Shown here: positions 7,437-10,682 of the stretch, in pieces
Layout of the letters: each line of letters opens with the position of its first letter
How positions within the stretch are numbered: the stretch's first letter is position 1
DNA from: Flavobacteriales bacterium
Lineage (GTDB): Bacteria; Bacteroidota; Bacteroidia; Flavobacteriales_D; Sanyastnellaceae
Length of the DNA: 10,682 nucleotides
Assembly (NCBI GenBank): GCA_011524845.1
Contig: WTJL01000074.1
Span: 1 to 10,682 of the forward strand
Direction of reading: 5' to 3'
The notes under the pieces: generated by a model
Database searches by the model: none
What the model saw: the letters and a program-made list of their open reading frames with translations, nothing else
What the model was told of the DNA's origin: nothing
Program-made: the position numbers and the translations under genes

Positions 7437-8045
7437 TCAAGGGGTGTACTCGACCGCGCCTTCGAGGATGTAATTCATCTGGTACACGTCGTCGGCGTTG
7501 AGCCGAAGGGTGCCCCGGAAGGACAACCGGTCGTCGGTTTGGTAGGCGCGCTCGCTTTTGCCTGGAAACCGCAGGTCGATCACGGATTCAGGCCCCGCCC
7601 CGCCGCAGAAAAAGCAATTCGCAAACGGGTACCGACTCAAGACGTAGAAATCCTCGTCCACGTCCACAGGAATCATGTAGCCGGTGATGAAAAATTCTTT
7701 GCCTTCCGCTGCCATGACTTGTGGCCCAAACGTCGGCATCCAGTAGTACGCGTCCAGTTCCTCGAGGTACACGTCTTTGAACTCCACGTCACTCAGGGCT
7801 TGCCACGTCAATTCTGACAGGTCCTCGTCGGATGTGGCCACCACGGCAGGCGCCTCAAGTGCTTCGGGCGCGGTGACGGGCTGAGGGTCGAGGCTTGCGA
7901 GTTTGGCCTCCCCCACATGGCGCAATTGGTCCTGCGTGGCTTGGGCCTCATCTGAAGGGTGGCACATGCTGCTCCAGTCCATCATGGACACGGCCACCAA
8001 CGCTGCGGCGGAGAACACCATGGTGAGGAAGGACGTCGTCTTCAT
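7437..8045 (-). CDS. Exported DUF3299-like protein
   Basis: Protein of 202 residues with an N-terminal signal peptide (Lys2, hydrophobic 6-21), a low-complexity Ala/Glu/Pro linker to about residue 75, then one compact domain. The domain fits DUF3299 as I know it: ELTWQAL (78-84), EGKEFFITGYMIPVD (114-128), then SRYPFANCFFCGGAGPESV (137-155) where the family has a Cys- or Pro-containing loop, RLSFRGTLRLN (173-183) and a YQMNYILEGA end. Cys144 and Cys147 form a CxxC, suggesting metal binding or a thiol role, unproven. Cys28 does not sit in a lipobox. It starts 29 bases downstream of the permease stop and would be the last gene of the ABC operon, although a -7-like box lies just before its start. 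DUF3299 genes accompany FtsX-type ABC permeases elsewhere (ZrgE in Vibrio, from memory). Function unknown. Confidence 0.82.
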   Translation of the reverse strand: MKTTSFLTMVFSAAALVAVSMMDWSSMCHPSDEAQATQDQLRHVGEAKLASLDPQPVTAPEALEAPAVVATSDEDLSELTWQALSDVEFKDVYLEELDAYYWMPTFGPQVMAAEGKEFFITGYMIPVDVDEDFYVLSRYPFANCFFCGGAGPESVIDLRFPGKSERAYQTDDRLSFRGTLRLNADDVYQMNYILEGAVEYTP

Positions 8046-8051
8046 GTCTTG

Positions 8052-8059
8052 CGAAGGTA
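8052..8059 (-). promoter_or_regulatory. TACCTTCG -7-like element before the DUF3299-like gene
   Basis: On the minus strand TACCTTCG ends six bases before the ATG at 8045, in the 29-base gap after the permease gene. It differs from the Bacteroidota -7 box TAnnTTTG by one base. The same octamer precedes the ABC ATPase gene. A TTG exists upstream but at about 27 bases, longer than usual. It could give the DUF3299-like gene its own short-leader transcript. Confidence 0.4.
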
Positions 8060-8074
8060 GGGGTTCAGAGGGTG

Positions 8075-9262
8075 TCAGGCTTCACTCAAGGTCCGGCTGA
8101 TGTCCAGTCGGAGGCTTCGGCGGGCGGGGATGGCAGAGGCCAAAAGACCCACCAACACTGCGGCCCCAGCAAGGGCCCATTCACTGGAAAGGATTCCCAT
8201 GGAGGACAGGTCGTAGTGGAATTGGTTCTCCACCACCTGGCCCAAGACCGTCATGCCCACACGGCTGAGGATCAACCCCAGGGTGGTGCCAGCCACACTG
8301 AGCAGTCCACCTTCGAGGAGCAACAAGCGGTACAGGGTGGAGGGGGTTCCGCCCATGGTGCGCATCAGGGCCAATTCATGGCGCCGTGCACGGATGTTGT
8401 CCAGCACGGAAATGAAGATGCTGGCGAAACTCAAGGCCATGATGAGCATGGCAATGGCGCGGAGCGCTGAGGTTCCCAACCCAAACTGCTGCGTCATGCG
8501 GTTGACTTCAATCGCCGGCAGGGCCACCTGCATGTTGGTGTCGCGCAGGGTGTTGGGGATGGTCAACACGGCCAAGGGGTTGCGCTTCTTCAACAGCATG
8601 GCCGTGATTTCACGTGTGGCGGGATCCACCACCTCGCCTTCGTGGGCGTGCACGTTCCAGATGCTGGCCATGGGCGTCAACAGCAGCTGGTCGACCACGC
8701 TTCCGCTGGGCTCCAAAATGCCCACGACCGTGAAGGTCTTGTCGGTGTGGATGTCGGTTTGGTCTTTCAGGCCGTGGGCGCTGAAGAACGTGTCTCCCAA
8801 CGTCATGCCCAAGTTGGCCGCGACGCGCGCCCCAAGGGTCACCTCGAACGGCGCCTCCCAAAGTCGCCCCTCGGCCACCTCGACGCCGTAGTGGTCGACG
8901 TACGAGTGCTCGGTGCCAACGATGCGGTACCCTTCGTGGTTGTCGCCGTACGCCAGCGGGATGCCCGATGCGATGTAAGGGTGCTTCAACACCTTTTCAG
9001 CCTCTCGCTGGAGAATGTTGCCAGTCGGGGCATCGATGTGGTAGACGTTGGCCAAAATGAGTTGCAACGGACTCCCTTTCGCCCCAAGGACCAAGTCGAT
9101 GTCTTTGATGTTGCGTTCAAAGGCGTCGTTCACCTGCTTCTCGGTCAACAGCATGAGGCTCACCATGCCCACCCCAAAGCCGAGCAATGCCAGGCTCAGG
9201 GCGGTTTGCAAGGGCTTGGCTTTCAAGTTTTGCCACGCTTGGTACAAGAGACCCAACCTCAT
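8075..9262 (-). CDS. ABC transporter permease, FtsX/MacB-LolC type
   Basis: Inner-membrane permease of 395 residues with the FtsX-family layout: TM1 about 17-38, a large periplasmic domain about 40-265, then TM2-TM4 at about 268-290, 313-335 and 362-380. Between TM2 and TM3 lies RARRHELALMRTMGGT (291-306), the cytoplasmic coupling segment that contacts the ATPase. The periplasmic part holds DLVLGAKGSPLQLIL (56-70), VYHIDAPTGNI and GRLWEAPFEVTLGA, which I associate with the permease subfamily found next to DUF3299 proteins. The start at 9262 overlaps the ATPase stop as ATGA and removes nine unconvincing residues from the longer frame that begins at 9289. With one permease gene, a homodimer with two ATPase subunits is expected. 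The substrate is not evident from sequence; this family usually works on lipoproteins, lipids or export rather than classic import. Confidence 0.9.
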   Translation of the reverse strand: MRLGLLYQAWQNLKAKPLQTALSLALLGFGVGMVSLMLLTEKQVNDAFERNIKDIDLVLGAKGSPLQLILANVYHIDAPTGNILQREAEKVLKHPYIASGIPLAYGDNHEGYRIVGTEHSYVDHYGVEVAEGRLWEAPFEVTLGARVAANLGMTLGDTFFSAHGLKDQTDIHTDKTFTVVGILEPSGSVVDQLLLTPMASIWNVHAHEGEVVDPATREITAMLLKKRNPLAVLTIPNTLRDTNMQVALPAIEVNRMTQQFGLGTSALRAIAMLIMALSFASIFISVLDNIRARRHELALMRTMGGTPSTLYRLLLLEGGLLSVAGTTLGLILSRVGMTVLGQVVENQFHYDLSSMGILSSEWALAGAAVLVGLLASAIPARRSLRLDISRTLSEA

Positions 9263-9906
9263 GTGTCTTGGCGTTGAAGGGTGACACAATGCGGATACCG
9301 GTCCTTCAACCGTTGGTCGTGCGTGACCACCACCAACGTGGCGTCCGCCGCTTCGCGGTCCAAAATGTCCATCACAGCCGCGGCATTCTCGTCGTCCAAG
9401 GCCGACGTGGGCTCGTCCGCGAAGACCACCTTGGGCTGGTGAAGCAGGGCGCGTGCGATGGAGGCCCGTTGTTGCTCGCCCACGCTCAATTCATGAGGCC
9501 GGGCTTGGGCTCGGTGGGCAATGCCCAACCGGTCGAGCATGGAGGCCATGCGTTCGAGCACCTCTGCGGGCACCCGTCCTTGGGTCAATTGGTGGGGCAA
9601 GGCCAAGTTTTCTTCGAGCGACAGGCTCTGCACAAAGTGGGCGCGTTGAAAGACGATGCCCAGCTCCTGGCCACGCCACACGTCCAAGTCTCGGTCGGAG
9701 GAGGCGCGCAAATCACGTCCGGCCACTTCGACCGTGCCGGCCTGGGCACGGAGCATGCCGCACAGCACGTGCAACAGGGTGGTCTTGCCCGTGCCAGATT
9801 GGCCGAGCAGCAACATGCGCTCGCCTTGCGCACAGGCAAAATCGGGGAAGTCCATCCGAGGACCCTCGGCGCCATATTGGAACTGCACACCCTCCACCTT
9901 GACCAT
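9259..9906 (-). CDS. ABC transporter ATP-binding protein, LolD/MacB type
   Basis: Cytoplasmic ATPase of 215 residues that would power the FtsX-type permease encoded next to it. All motifs are intact: Walker A GQSGTGKTT (35-43), Q-loop Gln87 in GIVFQ, signature LSVGEQQR (140-147), Walker B VVFADEP (160-166) with catalytic Glu165, D-loop SALD and switch His196 in VTHD. Length and the LSVGEQQR form are typical of LolD/MacB-like ATPases. The start at 9906 (Met-Val-Lys-Val-Glu-Gly-Val) is preferred over 9954, because alignment to the family begins there and a TACCTTCG box lies four bases upstream, inside the longer reading. The last bases overlap the permease start. It is divergent from the small membrane protein gene at 9972. 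Confidence 0.95.
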   Translation of the reverse strand: MVKVEGVQFQYGAEGPRMDFPDFACAQGERMLLLGQSGTGKTTLLHVLCGMLRAQAGTVEVAGRDLRASSDRDLDVWRGQELGIVFQRAHFVQSLSLEENLALPHQLTQGRVPAEVLERMASMLDRLGIAHRAQARPHELSVGEQQRASIARALLHQPKVVFADEPTSALDDENAAAVMDILDREAADATLVVVTHDQRLKDRYPHCVTLQRQDT

Positions 9907-9910
9907 GCAC

Positions 9911-9918
9911 CGAAGGTA
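9911..9918 (-). promoter_or_regulatory. TACCTTCG -7-like element before the ABC operon
   Basis: Minus-strand TACCTTCG is followed by GTGC and then the ATPase ATG. It is one mismatch from TAnnTTTG and identical to the box before the DUF3299-like gene. If used as a -7 element, transcription would start close to the ATG itself. No clear -33 TTG was found. Confidence 0.42.
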
Positions 9919-9943
9919 CGCCGTCCAAACGTGCGGTTGGATG

Positions 9944-9951
9944 TAGCTTCG
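9944..9951 (+). promoter_or_regulatory. Possible -7-like element before the small membrane protein
   Basis: TAGCTTCG fits TAnnTTCG, the same variant as the two minus-strand boxes, and lies 20 bases before the ATG at 9972. Together with the opposite-strand box at 9911-9918 it would make the 65-base gap a compact divergent promoter region. No -33 partner was found; weak. Confidence 0.25.
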
Positions 9952-9971
9952 CACACGAACCTCGCACGACT

Positions 9972-10340
9972 ATGAATTTTTGGCAACGACTCTCTCGCTT
10001 TGGCATCGGCATCGTTTTGGGCATCGCCTTGTCCCTGTACTTCTTTGGAGGCCGGGGATGCGGTTCGTGGTTGCCCTCCGCCCAAATCCGAACCAGCATT
10101 GTCGAGGGCGGCGTGCAGCTTTCAACGGACGTGACCCAGTCGCATCCGTCCCTGTCGGTGTCCGATGTGCTGTCCTTTGTGGGCACCGCAGACATCAACT
10201 TCGGGGAAAGCGGTCCCCGTGACACCCCGCAGTGGTACCTGCTCGAGGCCGAAGGCCAAGGGGCCGGGGCGCTGACCGAAGTGGAGGTGGTGTTGCTCGA
10301 CACGGCGAGCTTGGTGCGTCGGGTGTCCGTTCAGAACTGA
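9972..10340 (+). CDS. Small membrane-anchored protein (DUF4258-like), function unknown
   Basis: Protein of 122 residues. The N-terminus has one hydrophobic segment (about 11-26, FGIGIVLGIALSLYFF) followed by Gly-Gly-Arg-Gly-Cys-Gly and then a soluble part. The order anchor, Cys-containing turn, P-x-A-x-I (PSAQIRTSI, 35-43), then a strand DINFGESGP (74-82) and a final WYLLEAEG/VEVVLLD pair of strands resembles small Bacteroidota proteins that carry a DUF4258-type fold behind a membrane anchor, as I recall them. I know no function for these. It reads away from the ABC operon and its end overlaps the convergent sulfotransferase gene by 10 bases. Coding status is supported by the family resemblance and by the fit between its neighbours; the domain name is tentative. 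Confidence 0.7.
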   Translation: MNFWQRLSRFGIGIVLGIALSLYFFGGRGCGSWLPSAQIRTSIVEGGVQLSTDVTQSHPSLSVSDVLSFVGTADINFGESGPRDTPQWYLLEAEGQGAGALTEVEVVLLDTASLVRRVSVQN

Positions 10341-10682
10341 CTCCGCGCCACCAGCGCATCGTAGATCGATTGCGCTTGACCGACCAGGTCCCCTGAAGCC
10401 TCTCCTTCCACGGCTCGGACCTTGGTGTACGCGTCGTACCCAAACCCTTCTACGGAGCGGCCAGCCACCTCGGCGATGCGTTGCAACACGTCGTTGGGGG
10501 CTGCGCAATACCGCTCGTACGACACCAAGTGCAGGCGATGGGCGTCCAAGGTGAGAACCTCTTGGTAGTGGTTGATCCAGAGTTGAAGCCAGTGGTCCAA
10601 GGTGGTGGGGTCCCCTGCAAGCATCCGTTGGGTGGAAGGAAAGTGGAAAGGCTTGTGTCCCAGACCAAACTCGTGGTGCGCC
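10331..10682 (-). CDS. Probable sulfotransferase, C-terminal part
   Basis: The reading frame is open from the window edge (base 10681 downward) to the TGA at 10331-10333, giving 116 visible residues; the start lies outside, and the ATG at 10624 is internal because the frame continues upstream (HHEFGLGHKPFHFPS). The visible part has a Trp-containing helix (HWLQLWINHYQEVL), then HRLHLVSYERYCAAPNDVLQRIAEVAG. This resembles the region where PAPS-dependent sulfotransferases have R-V-x-x-(L/V)-x-Y-E-D-L-x-x-x-P-x-x-x-L-x-x-I. The PAPS-binding P-loop would lie in the missing N-terminal part, so the family call is provisional. The end overlaps the convergent small membrane protein gene by 10 bases. 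Confidence 0.6.
   Translation of the reverse strand, partial: AHHEFGLGHKPFHFPSTQRMLAGDPTTLDHWLQLWINHYQEVLTLDAHRLHLVSYERYCAAPNDVLQRIAEVAGRSVEGFGYDAYTKVRAVEGEASGDLVGQAQSIYDALVARSQF

Noticed and set aside
9263..9289. Longer permease start at 9289
   Set aside because: It would overlap the ATPase gene by 31 bases; the ATG at 9262 gives the common ATGA overlap and a normal short N-terminus before TM1.
9907..9954. Longer ATPase start at 9954
   Set aside because: The extra 16 residues do not resemble the family N-terminus and would place the TACCTTCG box inside the gene.
1..10682. tRNA/rRNA genes, CRISPR array, insertion sequence, integrase or attachment repeats
   Set aside because: No cloverleaf-like or rRNA-like stretch, no regular spaced repeats, no transposase or integrase motifs; the window is almost entirely protein coding with uniform base composition.

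Overview
This is a GC-rich, densely coded stretch (roughly 60% GC by eye) with ten protein genes, no RNA genes, no insertion sequences and no CRISPR array. Protein content points to Bacteroidota, probably a marine Flavobacteriia-like lineage with unusually high GC. The pointers are a YfiR/DUF4154 protein beside a tandem-HAMP SpoIIE/PP2C phosphatase, a Bacteroidota-style ClC protein (GLEAP in place of GREGP), a small membrane-anchored protein of a family common in Flavobacteriia, and -7-like boxes (TACCTTCG, TACTTTG) that resemble the phylum's TAnnTTTG promoter element and lie a few bases before start codons. The lineage call is inference.

Layout. Plus strand, 1-1777: the C-terminal part of kbl (glycine C-acetyltransferase), then 11 bases later a DAO-family FAD oxidoreductase. 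Plus strand, 1839-7435: a five-gene run with almost no space between genes, namely ferritin, a YfiR-like periplasmic protein, a secreted TPR-like protein, a membrane HAMP-HAMP-PP2C phosphatase, and a ClC channel/transporter with a CBS pair. Junctions are a 2-base gap, a 19-base overlap and two ATGA overlaps. Minus strand, 9906 down to 7437: an ABC ATPase, an FtsX-type permease (ATGA overlap) and a DUF3299-like exported protein. Plus strand, 9972-10340: a small membrane-anchored protein divergent from the ABC operon. Minus strand, from the window edge down to 10331: the C-terminal end of a probable sulfotransferase. No gene-free stretch exceeds 65 bases, and two convergent pairs end 1 base apart or overlapping.

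How the genes may work together. The 2345-5657 block reads as a transmembrane signalling module: two exported proteins, one of them related to the YfiR regulators that restrain a HAMP-linked receptor, are translationally tied to a HAMP receptor whose output is a protein phosphatase rather than a diguanylate cyclase. Ferritin at the head and a ClC at the tail suggest a stress or ion-homeostasis context. The minus-strand ABC set matches in gene types the ATPase/FtsX-permease/DUF3299 core of Zrg-type zinc-linked clusters; the substrate here is unproven. The most interesting candidates are the YfiR-PP2C pairing, the ClC with a Pro in the selectivity filter and no inner proton glutamate, and the start-proximal -7-like elements.
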